Source: Gammaproteobacteria bacterium
GTDB lineage: Bacteria > Pseudomonadota > Gammaproteobacteria > Acidiferrobacterales > SZUA-150
Direction of reading: 5' to 3'
DNA length: 64,000 nt
NCBI GenBank assembly: GCA_029880545.1
Contig: JAOUOD010000003.1
Span: 1 to 64,000 of the forward strand
A program made the position numbers and the translations under genes. Below the pieces are notes generated by a model that was not told the DNA's origin, searched no databases, and saw nothing but the letters and a program-made list of their open reading frames with translations. Shown here one piece after another: positions 1 through 8,102 of the stretch (the stretch's first letter is position 1; each line of letters starts with the position of its first letter).

Positions 1-33
1 ATCATTCAACTACTAGAAAAAATGAGGCAATGA
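1..33 (+). CDS. C-terminal end of an unidentified upstream gene (partial)
   Basis: The frame starting at base 1 reads ten residues (IIQLLEKMRQ) and ends at TGA 31-33, nine bases before the attC-like site. A gene ending just ahead of an attC is the normal arrangement in an integron cassette, so this is probably the tail of the preceding cassette gene. Nothing can be said about its function. Ten codons alone would be weak evidence; the position is what supports it. Confidence 0.35.
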   Translation: MIQLLEKMRQ

Positions 34-42
34 AATATGCCT

Positions 43-127
43 TATAACAATTCGTTCAAATACGCAGGTGTTTCACACCTGCTCGGACCGCGCAAAATGC
101 GCGCGGCCCTTTAACTCTGACGTTAGG
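43..127 (+). other. attC-like integron recombination site
   Basis: The stretch opens with TATAACAATTCGTTCAA, which matches the R''-L'' end of common attC sites (VCR and aadA type), and closes with CTTTAACTCTGACGTTAGG, which matches L'-R' with core GTTAGG at 122-127. Between them lie two nested inverted repeats: a GCAGGTGT/ACACCTGC hairpin, and GCGCGCGGCC-type arms at about 86-107. The site sits between a stop codon at 33 and a start codon at 138, as expected between two cassettes. The cassette orientation places the integrase and attI to the left, outside the window. Confidence 0.72.
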
Positions 128-137
128 AGTAAGCAAG

Positions 138-644
138 ATGAGACTATCAAAATATATCGTGCTTTCATTGTTTTTCTTAATTATTTCCGAAGTTCTTGCT
201 GATGACGTCGAGTCCAAAGTAAAAAAATGGGTTGAAGAGCAGTCGATAAAGAAACAACTTGTTATTTTACAGTCGACAAAGAATTATAACGAAGCATTAA
301 GAACGGCCAAGTTGGCCTCGAAAACTCTGAAATTGAAATTAGATCTTCGTGGTTTGGATCATAATGATGCAACAGGTCTGACATTTTCAAAAGAGGTTTG
401 TGATGGGGAAGGGGGGTTCGGATACCCCTGTTATATCGCTCGGGGCCGATATGACGATGGGGATTATGTAAGTATTGAGCATTCATCTGCCTATAGTGAG
501 TTCTCCAATGGATTCTTCATTGTGGTGGCATCGAGCCATCCAAAAGGGTCGAATGAAGTTACCAGTGTTCTCGAACTAACTAGGAAACATTTTAAAGATT
601 CCTACGCGAAAACAAGCATGGTTTATATGGGTTGTATGCATTAA
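138..644 (+). CDS. Secreted cassette protein of unknown function
   Basis: 168 residues. Residues 1-21 form a signal peptide (basic MRLSK, hydrophobic core, cleavage near LA-DD), so the mature protein is exported. It contains three cysteines after the signal, in the segments EVCDGEGG, GYPCYIARG and the C-terminal MGCMH. An AGGAG ribosome site lies just after the attC core and fixes the start. Base composition is clearly more AT-rich than the genes after 2.2 kb. I do not recognise the family. Its position between two attC-like sites suggests a mobile gene cassette. Confidence 0.7.
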   Translation: MRLSKYIVLSLFFLIISEVLADDVESKVKKWVEEQSIKKQLVILQSTKNYNEALRTAKLASKTLKLKLDLRGLDHNDATGLTFSKEVCDGEGGFGYPCYIARGRYDDGDYVSIEHSSAYSEFSNGFFIVVASSHPKGSNEVTSVLELTRKHFKDSYAKTSMVYMGCMH

Positions 645-694
645 ATCGATAATGATGGAATAAGTCATTGAAATTGGTTTTCTCAATAGCACCG

Positions 695-770
695 CCTAAA
701 AAGGATCTAAAGGTCGTGCTTCGTACGGGACCTCGCGGACACCGCGCGGCCATTTATGCTAAACGTTATG
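695..770 (+). other. Degenerate attC-like site
   Basis: Downstream of the first cassette gene, GCCTAAAAAGGATCTAAAGG at the left and CCATTTATGCTAAACGTTATG-type sequence at the right can pair imperfectly, as attC arms do; the right core is GTTATG at 765-770. The centre holds GC-rich inverted repeats (CGCGGACACCGCGCGG). The left box reads CTAAA rather than CTAAC, so it deviates from consensus. The position, 50 bases after a stop and 18 before the next start, fits a cassette junction. Confidence 0.48.
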
Positions 771-788
771 TTTTAAAAGGGTTTACCC

Positions 789-1061
789 ATGGAATTTAGT
801 GATAAAGAACTGGCAGTGATTGCCAGTGCAAAGAAAAAAGTTAAGACAGCAACATTCCTCAGAATTGTGTTGGTTATTGCCATGCTGTCCGGGATTGGCT
901 TGATGTTCACCGGCGTGGTGGTTGCCGAGCAAATTGTTTATTTGGCGGTAGCAGCGATTGTTTTGGCTACTGTACTTCCTCAATTTGGCACAGGGCCAAG
1001 GTACGAAGAGTTATTAAAAATACTGGAAAGCAAAGCTAATGCGCAGCGTTCAAAAACATGA
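789..1061 (+). CDS. Small two-pass membrane protein, cassette-borne
   Basis: 90 residues with two hydrophobic segments, at about 22-45 and 49-65, joined by a very short loop; the N-terminus is rich in Lys (SAKKKVK). It is probably an inner-membrane hairpin protein. The start follows the second attC-like site after AAAAGGG at 776-781. After its stop, the same frame continues open for 28 more sense codons to a TGA near 1148, which may be a remnant of an older reading frame. Family and function not recognised. Confidence 0.6.
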   Translation: MEFSDKELAVIASAKKKVKTATFLRIVLVIAMLSGIGLMFTGVVVAEQIVYLAVAAIVLATVLPQFGTGPRYEELLKILESKANAQRSKT

Positions 1062-1202
1062 CGAGGTGCGGCAATCTGGGCCTTCGGCTCCTGCGACGCT
1101 CACAAGTTCGCGCCCATGCGCATGGCGTTACGTGACTGGAAGGAATGATCGATGCTGGACCGGCGAAAGATGTAGCGAACCTCATCAGGGAAAGCAAGTC
1201 TT

Positions 1203-1646
1203 ATGAATAAAAATAGATATCTATCTTCACAATGGAATAACTACCTGATGATTGGATTGGGTATACCGGCGGTAGCCTATGCCGGAATCATCTTCTTTAC
1301 ATCTGCTCTATCAGAAAAAAATGGTTTTTTCGGTATGGTCGCGGTCGGGATTGTATACTGTCTTATTGTTGAGCAGCATTCATCGATGTTGCTTAAGTGG
1401 AGAATTGAAAACATTAGCGATTATATTCCAACAAAATATAGTGTTTCAGAAAGGTTTATAGTCGTTTTATACAATCTGATATGGTGGGTTCCTATTGCGT
1501 TTCCGTTTTCAGGTATCGTCAGTTTTAGATCCGGCTCGACAATATTCTTTTTTGTGACATTTTCAAGGGCGCTTATCAATCTATACCGAATCAATGTGCT
1601 TACACCAGAAAAAGCATTTCATTTTCCTTTGCGGGGACCAAATTGA
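1203..1646 (+). CDS. Hypothetical multi-pass membrane protein
   Basis: 147 residues, AT-rich codons. Hydrophobic segments are visible at about 14-35, 42-57, 85-103 and 110-122, giving three or four membrane passes, with a hydrophilic segment between (WRIENISDYIPTKYSVSERF). There is no conserved motif I can name. Composition matches the first two genes rather than the chromosome to the right, so it is probably part of the same acquired region. No clear attC was seen on either side, so cassette status is unproven. Confidence 0.6.
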   Translation: MNKNRYLSSQWNNYLMIGLGIPAVAYAGIIFFTSALSEKNGFFGMVAVGIVYCLIVEQHSSMLLKWRIENISDYIPTKYSVSERFIVVLYNLIWWVPIAFPFSGIVSFRSGSTIFFFVTFSRALINLYRINVLTPEKAFHFPLRGPN

Positions 1647-1829
1647 TATACAGTTCTATAAATTCGCTAATAAATCGTCACATGATAAACAGGGCCAGAG
1701 TAAAAAATTACATTGAAAAATCGCTTCGACTTCATGTATCGTTTTGGTCCAGGAGAGTCTTTTTGCACGCCACTAAAAAGTCCTGATTGATATTGGAAAC
1801 ATAAAATCAGTTCACCGAGAGGTGTCCAA

Positions 1830-2135
1830 ATGCGTTTGAAATTCGTGTAAAAATTGGGTGCAGCGTTGTTGGACTGCGTATTGGCCGGCACAGGGATTGC
1901 GCTCGCGAAAGATATCCCATCCAAAGCGAACTCCGCTGTCACTGACATTGTGTTTGAGTATGACGCGAATGATTTTTCAACGTACGCCGTTCGGGAAAGT
2001 GGATTTGTCGATGTAACCTTTGCGCGCAATACGCCGGATGCGCTCTACGGTGAAATTCTGACCAAGTTGAAGAATCACCCTGATATCAAGGGCGTTCTCG
2101 CAGGCAAAGGTGGCCCTGGTTGCTCGGGTTTTTAG
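1830..2135 (+). pseudogene. Small secreted protein gene with stop codon in signal peptide
   Basis: A good ribosome site (GAGAGGTG, 1816-1823) precedes ATG 1830. The frame reads MRLKFV, then TAA at 1848-1850, then continues in frame as KLGAALLDCVLAGTGIALAKD and on to the stop at 2135. Joined, the N-terminus would be a typical signal peptide, so the TAA interrupts an otherwise intact exported protein of about 100 residues. Restart at TTG 1854 would give 93 residues without the basic n-region. The rest is a small acidic domain ending in GGPGCSGF. Family unknown. Pseudogene, sequencing error and TTG restart are all possible. Confidence 0.5.
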
Positions 2136-2178
2136 GTGCACCGAAATAGCAGCGTTACACAATTAAGGATGGGGCAAA

Positions 2179-2832
2179 ATGGCAAACGACTTCGTCGGCG
2201 CTGAGCATGAGTTTCACAGCAAGGAGTTTGCGCTCGGCTGGGCCGAGCGATTCGTTCCTACGCCCGAGCGCCTGCGGTTGTTTGATCTGATCTTTACCGA
2301 GCTCACGGAAGCGGTTCCGGATGATGGGCGCATTGTTGAGTTGGGGATGGGGCCGGGCTACCTGGCGAGTTATCTTCTCGAGCGAATGCCCAGCGTCTCG
2401 TACTGCGGCATCGACTTTTCCACGCCGATGCTGGACATTGCCCGAGAACGGCTAGAGAAATTTTCGCCGCGAGTCATTTATACCCAGGCGGATCTGGTCG
2501 ATCAGGCCTGGGAACAGCGCGTCACCAAACCTGTGCATGCGATCGTGTCCACGTGGGCATTGCATGATCTGGGCAGCCGGGACAACATCAATACTGTTTA
2601 CCAGCGCTCGTTTAGCACCTTGAACAGTGGCGGTGTCCTGATAAATGGCGATTTCATCAAGCCAATCGACGCTGTACAGGAGTTCGAAGGCGGGCGTATT
2701 TATATTGCCGAGCATCTTGAGAGCCTGGACAAACTGGGCTATTCGAATCCCCGTTGTCTATCAGTATTCGAAACAGAACTAGACAACCCCACTTCAGCAC
2801 AGAACTATGCTTGCATAATGGCAGAAAAGTGA
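2179..2832 (+). CDS. Class I SAM-dependent methyltransferase
   Basis: 217 residues with the Rossmann-type methyltransferase fold. Motif I is VELGMGPGYLASYL at about 51-64; the acidic end of strand 2 is CGIDFSTPML; and the motif IV region is VSTWALHDL. The substrate cannot be read from the sequence. The start is supported by AAGGATGGGG at 2164-2173. GC content rises here compared with the cassettes on the left, so this gene probably marks the return to the host chromosome. It runs into rsgA after a 25-base gap in the same direction and may be co-transcribed. Confidence 0.85.
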   Translation: MANDFVGAEHEFHSKEFALGWAERFVPTPERLRLFDLIFTELTEAVPDDGRIVELGMGPGYLASYLLERMPSVSYCGIDFSTPMLDIARERLEKFSPRVIYTQADLVDQAWEQRVTKPVHAIVSTWALHDLGSRDNINTVYQRSFSTLNSGGVLINGDFIKPIDAVQEFEGGRIYIAEHLESLDKLGYSNPRCLSVFETELDNPTSAQNYACIMAEK

Positions 2833-2857
2833 CGATTGCGTAGAATAGATCGCACTC

Positions 2858-3928
2858 ATGAAAAACAATTACGAAGCACTGAATAAGCTCGGCTGGAGCG
2901 ACTGGTTCGCGCAACGGGCAATATGCGAGCCAACCGATGCCATTGCTCGCGTGGCGGCAGTGGACCGTGACCAGTTGCTGATCGAGGGGCAGGCCGGGCA
3001 ATTCCGGGCGAAGCTGTCCGGCAGTTATTTGCACCACCATGTTCCCGAGCAATTTCCCTGCGTCGGTGACTGGGTGTGCGTGGAAAGACAACACGGTGAT
3101 GACTTTGGCATCATCCATGCAGTGATCGAACGCAGGACGTCGCTGCACAGGAAATCAGCCGGCCACAACGTCGAACACCAAATGATTGCCGCCAACATCG
3201 ACTACGTGGTGATCGTCCAGTCATGCCAGTTTGATTTCAACCTGAATCGCCTGCAGCGCTATCTTGTCATGATCCTGGAAGGCGGTGCAGCACCGTGCAT
3301 CTTGCTGACCAAAACCGACCTGGTCGATCCGGGTGTGTTGTCCTCGCAACTGGCCGAGATCGCTTCTGCCGGTATTACCGCTCCGATTTTCCCGCTAAGC
3401 AATGTTACCCGTCATGGACTGGATGAGTTCCGACATCTGCTAGTGCCGACCAAGACCTATTGTTTTGTCGGTTCATCCGGGGTGGGCAAGAGTACGCTGA
3501 TAAACCACCTGATTGGGCACCAACAGCTGGAAACAGGATCAACCAGTGGCACCGGTGAAGGACGACACACGACGGTGCGTCGGGAACTGATTCGCCTGGA
3601 AGGCGGTGCGCTGGTTATCGATAATCCCGGGATGCGCGAACTTGGCATTATTGATGCGAATGAAGGCATCGGCGACAGCTATGCCGACATTTCGGCGCTA
3701 TCAACCGGCTGTCATTACCGGAACTGCAGCCATACTGATGAGCCGGGATGTGCCGTGCTTGCCGCGGTGCGCGATGGCGAGATCAGCACGGAATCGCTTG
3801 GGAATTTTCACAAGATCAAGGAAGAATCCAGGTTTAATGACATGTCCTATGCTGACAAGAGAAAGAAGGATCGGAACTTTGGCCGATACATCAAGTCGGC
3901 CAAGAAGGACTTGAAAAAGGACAAGTAG
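2858..3928 (+). CDS. rsgA: Ribosome small-subunit-dependent GTPase A (RsgA/YjeQ type)
   Basis: 356 residues: N-terminal OB fold, then a circularly permuted GTPase domain with G4 (LLTKTDL, about 149-155) ahead of G1 (GSSGVGKST, about 206-214) and G3 (DNPGM), and a C-terminal zinc finger with CHYRNCSHTDEPGC. This order is diagnostic of RsgA, which acts in late 30S subunit maturation. The tail is strongly basic (KKDRNFGRYIKSAKKDLKKDK-like) and longer than in E. coli. Its isolated place among accessory genes suggests it could be a second copy rather than the housekeeping one; the window cannot show that. Confidence 0.93.
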   Translation: MKNNYEALNKLGWSDWFAQRAICEPTDAIARVAAVDRDQLLIEGQAGQFRAKLSGSYLHHHVPEQFPCVGDWVCVERQHGDDFGIIHAVIERRTSLHRKSAGHNVEHQMIAANIDYVVIVQSCQFDFNLNRLQRYLVMILEGGAAPCILLTKTDLVDPGVLSSQLAEIASAGITAPIFPLSNVTRHGLDEFRHLLVPTKTYCFVGSSGVGKSTLINHLIGHQQLETGSTSGTGEGRHTTVRRELIRLEGGALVIDNPGMRELGIIDANEGIGDSYADISALSTGCHYRNCSHTDEPGCAVLAAVRDGEISTESLGNFHKIKEESRFNDMSYADKRKKDRNFGRYIKSAKKDLKKDK

Positions 3929-4011
3929 CGTCGGTTCCGGGGTATAGCCCCGCACGCCAGACTATATAGTACTATCGGGCACAATCAGGCACTGTCAGGT
4001 AATAATAGAGT

Positions 4012-4482
4012 ATGAAACCCGATATACGATTTGGCGATATCCTGGATCAAGACGTCGAGGTCATCGTGAACGCCTGGAACAGGAATATCATTCCCTGGTG
4101 GCTGTTGCTGCCACAGGGCGTATCAGGCGCGATAAAAAAGAAAGGTGGCTATGCACCGTTCAGGGACGTGGCCAGGTTTGGCCCCATACCGCTCGGCGAA
4201 GCGCGGCTAACCGGCGCAGGCACGTTGCCATTCAAAGCAATCATCCACGTGGCGGGCATCAATATGTTCTGGTGTGCCACGAAATCATCAGTCACGAATT
4301 CAGTTATCAATGCCATGAGACTGGTGAATGAAAACGGCTATAAAAGTGTCGCGTTTCCCCTGATTGGTGCGGGTTCCGGAAACCGGGGAGAGCAATGGTC
4401 CCTGGATTTAATGAACCACGCGTTTGAGCAAGTGGAAAGTGATGCAAAAGTATTCATCGTCCGGTATAAAAAAGGACATTGA
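4012..4482 (+). CDS. Macro domain protein (ADP-ribose binding)
   Basis: 156 residues, essentially one macro domain. The start MKPDIRFGDILDQDVEVIVNAWN matches the family's GDI...VNAAN opening, with NAWNRN replacing the usual NAANxxL. The phosphate loop is IGAGSGNRG at about 121-129, and there is a glycine-rich segment near PQGVSGAIKKKGG. Such proteins bind or hydrolyse ADP-ribose conjugates. The W in the first motif is unusual and could change the distal ribose pocket. No partner such as an ADP-ribosyltransferase is seen beside it. Confidence 0.82.
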   Translation: MKPDIRFGDILDQDVEVIVNAWNRNIIPWWLLLPQGVSGAIKKKGGYAPFRDVARFGPIPLGEARLTGAGTLPFKAIIHVAGINMFWCATKSSVTNSVINAMRLVNENGYKSVAFPLIGAGSGNRGEQWSLDLMNHAFEQVESDAKVFIVRYKKGH

Positions 4483-4628
4483 CGATATTGCCGGGACGGC
4501 GTGGACACCGTTATCAGGTTAGCGCGAACTGCGATAAAAATGAGCCGCCGCTCGATGGTTAGTGGCCCAGCGAAGGATTGGGATAAGGATTGGGGCAGGA
4601 TTATAAAAAAAGGGGGAGAGCATTCGAC

Positions 4629-5159
4629 ATGTTTAGACTGGAAGTCGATAAGGAGATTAACCTGGTCTTTTTGCAGAACTCCATGGCACCGGAGCTGTAT
4701 GCACTCGTGGAAAGCAACCGGGATTACTTGCACCAGTGGATGCCCTGGGTTGAAGGCACAACATCAGTAGCTGATATTGAATCGTTTATTGAGCGCTCTG
4801 TTAACGGTTTTGCCAAGGAAGCCACACTGGTTTGTGCCATCGAGTATAAGGGAAAGCTCGGCGGTATCATCAGTTACAACAAGATTTCCAAAACTCTGAA
4901 GAAAGTAGAGCTGGGCTACTGGCTGGCGGAAGCATTACAGGGCAACGGAATCATCTACCGGGCATGTAAAAAGCTCATCGACTATGCGTTTCATGAAATG
5001 AATATGGAAAAAGCAGAGATCAGGGTGGTGACAGGCAACCTTGCCAGCCGCAAGGTCTGTGAAAAACTCGGCGGCACCCTGGAGGGCGAGATCAGTCATA
5101 GTGAAAACCTTCATGGGAACATTGCCGGCCACGCGGTGTACGCTATTCACAACAAGTAA
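4629..5159 (+). CDS. GNAT N-acetyltransferase, RimJ/RimL type
   Basis: 176 residues from ATG 4629, chosen because GGGGGAGAG lies eight bases upstream; an in-frame ATG at 4590 lacks such a site. The NRDYLHQWMPWV segment and the closing GNLASRKVCEKLG acetyl-CoA-binding helix are typical of the RimJ/RimL/YdaF branch, which acetylates ribosomal protein N-termini, polyamines or small amines. The substrate here is unknown. It ends at 5159, next to the ABM-domain frame. Confidence 0.85.
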   Translation: MFRLEVDKEINLVFLQNSMAPELYALVESNRDYLHQWMPWVEGTTSVADIESFIERSVNGFAKEATLVCAIEYKGKLGGIISYNKISKTLKKVELGYWLAEALQGNGIIYRACKKLIDYAFHEMNMEKAEIRVVTGNLASRKVCEKLGGTLEGEISHSENLHGNIAGHAVYAIHNK

Positions 5160-5234
5160 GTGGCGGCGCAATCAAAAGCCAGGCCCGCACGGTTTGGCAG
5201 GGAGTATTGTCTTCGTCTTAAATGCGTATCATTG

Positions 5235-5531
5235 GTGTTAGCGCTATCAAAGGCCATTCTGAAAGACTTTATTCTGGAGCCGGAACAGGACCTGGAGCGT
5301 GTAAAGCAGGAGTTGGTGCGTCACATTGACCTGACGAGAATGGAGCCGGGTTGTCTCGTATTTAACGCGATTCAGAATACTGCAGATCCGAAACGCTTTG
5401 AAGTTTATGAAGAATTCGTAAATAGAGCTGCATTCTCGTTCCATCAACATGGAGTGCGCGGCCCCGCATGGGGAAAAATCACTGGAAATGTGGTAAGGTG
5501 CTACGAAATCGAAGGGGTTGACGCAATCTGA
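5235..5531 (+). CDS. Antibiotic biosynthesis monooxygenase (ABM) domain protein
   Basis: About 98 residues from GTG 5235. The core reads DLTRMEPGCLVFNAIQN...RFEVYEEFVNRAAFSFHQ, the standard dimeric ferredoxin-like ABM fold (quinol or heme-like monooxygenases, often of unknown substrate). The frame is open back to GTG 5160, but those residues do not resemble the family and would overlap the intergenic space. No strong ribosome site supports any of the starts, so the N-terminus is uncertain. Confidence 0.7.
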   Translation: MLALSKAILKDFILEPEQDLERVKQELVRHIDLTRMEPGCLVFNAIQNTADPKRFEVYEEFVNRAAFSFHQHGVRGPAWGKITGNVVRCYEIEGVDAI

Positions 5532-5663
5532 CAACCTATCGTCCTTCTGGCAGGTTATTTTGCTGCCGGCGTTAGCCGGTATGGGCCTGTCATCCGGCCG
5601 CTGACCCGGATATCCCGAATCAGCCGGTCGACTCCAATCCAATCACACCCGCCAGGGAGCATC

Positions 5664-6443
5664 ATGCATACACGTCACAGAATTCAGTTTCCAAAATCCG
5701 AATCTTCAAAACTCAACCAGGACGAAGTCTATTTCTATCTCCAGGAACAGGAAAAGCAGCGCAAAATCCGCTTCCATGATTACGACAGGATCTACCAGGT
5801 GCAGGGCCTGTATGAGCAGATCTTCTATGATCGCCTGAAATGCACCTCCCCGGAGAAAGTCACCGCCATCCTGGCGTCGTCGGTAAGGCAATCAGACGAC
5901 AACTTGTCTGAATTGCGCGTACTGGACTTTGGTGCCGGTAACGGAATGATGGGCGAGTCCCTGAAGAATCACGGTATCTCGCGATTGATTGGTGTTGATA
6001 TTATCCCTGAAGCGAAGGAAGCTACCTTGCGAGACAGGCCGGGGCTGTATGATGCCTACTATGTTGAAGACTTCACGCAACTGAGCGCCGAGAAGAAAGA
6101 AGATATAGCCTCGTGGCAGTGTGATTGCATGGTTACTGTGGCGGCGCTGGGGTTTGGCGACATCCCGGTCAAGGCATTTATCGAAGCCTTCAATATCATC
6201 AAGACCAAGGGCTGGGTCGCGTTTAATATAAAAGAAACGTTTTTCGACGTCAGCGACAAGTCCGGGTTTTCCAAGATGATCCGCGACCTGATATTTTCCA
6301 AGTACCTGGATGTCTATCATATCGAGCGCTACCGCCATCGATTGTCTATCGAGGGAGAGCCGCTGTATTATTTTGCCATCGCGGGACGAAAGAATGCCGA
6401 CGTATCCAGGGAGTTCCTTGAGTCGCAAGGCGTCAGCGCCTGA
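5664..6443 (+). CDS. SAM-dependent methyltransferase
   Basis: 259 residues. Motif I is VLDFGAGNGMMGESL at about 94-108, followed by the acidic GVDIIPEAKEATLRDR. A long helical N-terminal region (residues 20-70) precedes the fold. AGGGAG five bases upstream of ATG supports the start. The later GWVAFNIKE segment matches the strand after the catalytic region in methyltransferase family 11/25 proteins. Substrate unknown. Confidence 0.82.
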   Translation: MHTRHRIQFPKSESSKLNQDEVYFYLQEQEKQRKIRFHDYDRIYQVQGLYEQIFYDRLKCTSPEKVTAILASSVRQSDDNLSELRVLDFGAGNGMMGESLKNHGISRLIGVDIIPEAKEATLRDRPGLYDAYYVEDFTQLSAEKKEDIASWQCDCMVTVAALGFGDIPVKAFIEAFNIIKTKGWVAFNIKETFFDVSDKSGFSKMIRDLIFSKYLDVYHIERYRHRLSIEGEPLYYFAIAGRKNADVSREFLESQGVSA

Positions 6444-6507
6444 CAGGGAATAACGGTCCTGGCTCCTGCGCTGTTAAAATCATCTTATAGCAGGCAGGAG
6501 CATGCCG

Positions 6508-6882
6508 ATGACGGATTCAGCCGCAGTCGAAATCAAGGCGTTTGTGCCAGCCAAGGATTTCGGTTTATCCAAAAAGTTTTATACAGACCTTGGCTTCGAT
6601 CTGAAATGGACCGATGAGGAACTGGCGTATTTTGCGTGCGGGGCGACGAGCTTTCTTCTGCAGAACTTCTATGTCAAGGCGCACGCCGACAACTTCATGA
6701 TGCACCTGCTTGTCAGGAATGCCGATGACTGGTGGAACCGGCTGACGGCAAGTGGCATTGTTGATCGCTACGGCGTTTCCATGACCGAACCGGGAGACCG
6801 CAGCTGGGGCATGCGGGACTTCACCCTGATCGACCCATCCGGCGTGTTGTGGCACATCGCCAATAATATCCCGCAATCATAA
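6508..6882 (+). CDS. VOC-family protein (glyoxalase/bleomycin resistance fold)
   Basis: 124 residues from ATG 6508. AGGAG at 6496-6500 is seven bases upstream of this codon but only one base from the ATG at 6502, so the second ATG is preferred. The chain opens with FVPAKDFGLSKKFYTDLGF and ends with RDFTLIDPSGVLWHIANN, the paired beta-alpha-beta-beta-beta signatures of the vicinal oxygen chelate fold. Members detoxify or sequester small molecules. The family's metal ligands are not all evident. Confidence 0.85.
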   Translation: MTDSAAVEIKAFVPAKDFGLSKKFYTDLGFDLKWTDEELAYFACGATSFLLQNFYVKAHADNFMMHLLVRNADDWWNRLTASGIVDRYGVSMTEPGDRSWGMRDFTLIDPSGVLWHIANNIPQS

Positions 6883-7159
6883 TAGCGCCTGGAGTTCGTT
6901 TGCTGTGCCGTAATCGGCTGGATGGAGAGCCTGCCCGAAGGCCGAAAATCACGTTTTTGCCGGGGTGCACACCGATCCCGGGTTACCCGGTGCCCGCCGT
7001 TAATCCATGAAGCAGGTGAAGCCGGGAACGGACCCAGTCCCGGTTCCGTTACGGAATAGGGTTGCCGCGCATGTCATGTCGCGGCAAGGGCAGCGCAAAG
7101 GCCACTTTTTGCGCTATCATCCGGGGAAATCATCCGCCAACCGGAGCCTGTAAAATTTT
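6883..7159. other. Gene-free interval with GC-rich hairpins
   Basis: No plausible gene in 277 bases. It contains several inverted repeats: GGAAC...GTTCC arms near 7024-7046 and a perfect TTGCCGCG/CGCGGCAA repeat at 7062-7087 with a ten-base loop. There is no U-tract, so these are not standard intrinsic terminators. No RNA family recognised. Confidence 0.5.
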
Positions 7160-7420
7160 ATGGAAAACCGGCGTCACCCGAGAAATCCTATTGCCGTAAT
7201 GATGAAGGTATGGCACCCGCAGTTTGGCGAAAAGCTGGTGACTACGCGCGACCTGTCAGATGGCGGGCTGTTTATTGTTTGTGACCCGGCTACCATGCCG
7301 GCAATGGGCGAGATCCTGGACGGGCAGGTGCAGTCCGAACATGCCGAGTTGCCGATTGTGAAAATGGAAATTGTCCGGGCCGAGAAAGACGGGCTTGGGT
7401 TGCGATTTGTTGGTACATAA
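7160..7420 (+). CDS. Single-domain PilZ protein
   Basis: 86 residues consisting of one PilZ domain. The c-di-GMP-binding signatures are both present: RRHPR at residues 4-8 and DLSDGG at about 32-37. Such stand-alone PilZ proteins act as c-di-GMP receptors controlling motility, adhesion or polymer export; the partner is not visible. The ribosome site is weak, with GGAG about 14 bases upstream. Confidence 0.85.
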   Translation: MENRRHPRNPIAVMMKVWHPQFGEKLVTTRDLSDGGLFIVCDPATMPAMGEILDGQVQSEHAELPIVKMEIVRAEKDGLGLRFVGT

Positions 7421-7456
7421 AGCTTACACCCCTGCCGACAACCGAGTATTTTCCCC

Positions 7457-8068
7457 ATGCAGCCCGACCAAATCGCTGAAACCTACAACAAGATCGCCGA
7501 ACACTGGGACTCTCCCGACTTTAATTACGACAACGGTATCAGTCAGCACCAACGTGCCCTGGGGTTGGCACCGCAGGCCGGCGCCGCGCTGGACGCGGGC
7601 TGTGGCGCCAGTGGTCGCATTATTGAATTACTGTTGGCCAAGGGCTACGACGTTGAGGGTGTCGATATCTCCGTGGAAATGTTGCGCCGCGCGCGCCGCC
7701 GCCATCCTGGTGTTGTGTTTCACGAGGCCAACATTTGCACCTGGGAGTTGCCACGGCAATATGCGGTTATCAGTGCCTGGGACAGCATCTGGCATGTGCC
7801 GCTGGCGCAACAGCTGCCGTTAATCAAAAAGTTATGCAATCATCTCGTGCCGGGCGGAGTGTTGATATTTACCACCGGCGGTGTTGAGCAGGCGGATGAA
7901 ATTACGCCAGATTGTTTCGGGCAGCCTTTATATCATGCCGCACCCGGTATCCCGTCGCTGGTGCAGGCGCTTGGGGAGGCGGGTTGTCGTTGCGCGCATC
8001 TTGAATATGACCAGTACCCGGAGAACCACGTTTACCTGGTTGCCCAGAGACTTGAACATACACCGTGA
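7457..8068 (+). CDS. Class I SAM-dependent methyltransferase
   Basis: 203 residues. Motif I is ALDAGCGASGRIIELL at about 44-59, then VEGVDISVEMLRRARRRHP. ISAWDSIWHVP and VPGGVLIFTTGG mark the later core strands. The N-terminal YNKIAEHWD is typical of UbiE/COQ5-like or family 11 methyltransferases. Substrate unknown. No strong ribosome site before ATG 7457; it starts 36 bases after the PilZ gene and may be translated with it. Confidence 0.85.
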   Translation: MQPDQIAETYNKIAEHWDSPDFNYDNGISQHQRALGLAPQAGAALDAGCGASGRIIELLLAKGYDVEGVDISVEMLRRARRRHPGVVFHEANICTWELPRQYAVISAWDSIWHVPLAQQLPLIKKLCNHLVPGGVLIFTTGGVEQADEITPDCFGQPLYHAAPGIPSLVQALGEAGCRCAHLEYDQYPENHVYLVAQRLEHTP

Positions 8069-8102
8069 TGATTGAAGTGATTTATTGTCGGGGTTGCTGC
8101 AA

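Noticed and set aside
1062..1202. Possible third attC site ending near GGCGTTACG
   Set aside because: There is a GCCCATGCGCATGGC inverted repeat and a GTTAC core, but no matching left box; support is too weak to list.
1667..2029. Minus-strand frame of 120 codons
   Set aside because: It is antisense to the disrupted secreted-protein gene, has no ribosome site, and its composition looks like a shadow.
5580..5590. GCCGGCGTTAGCC resembling an attC core
   Set aside because: No partner box on the left; an isolated GTTAG is expected by chance.
7371..7823. 150-codon plus frame overlapping the methyltransferase
   Set aside because: Out-of-frame shadow of the methyltransferase; rich in Arg, Pro and Trp without family content.
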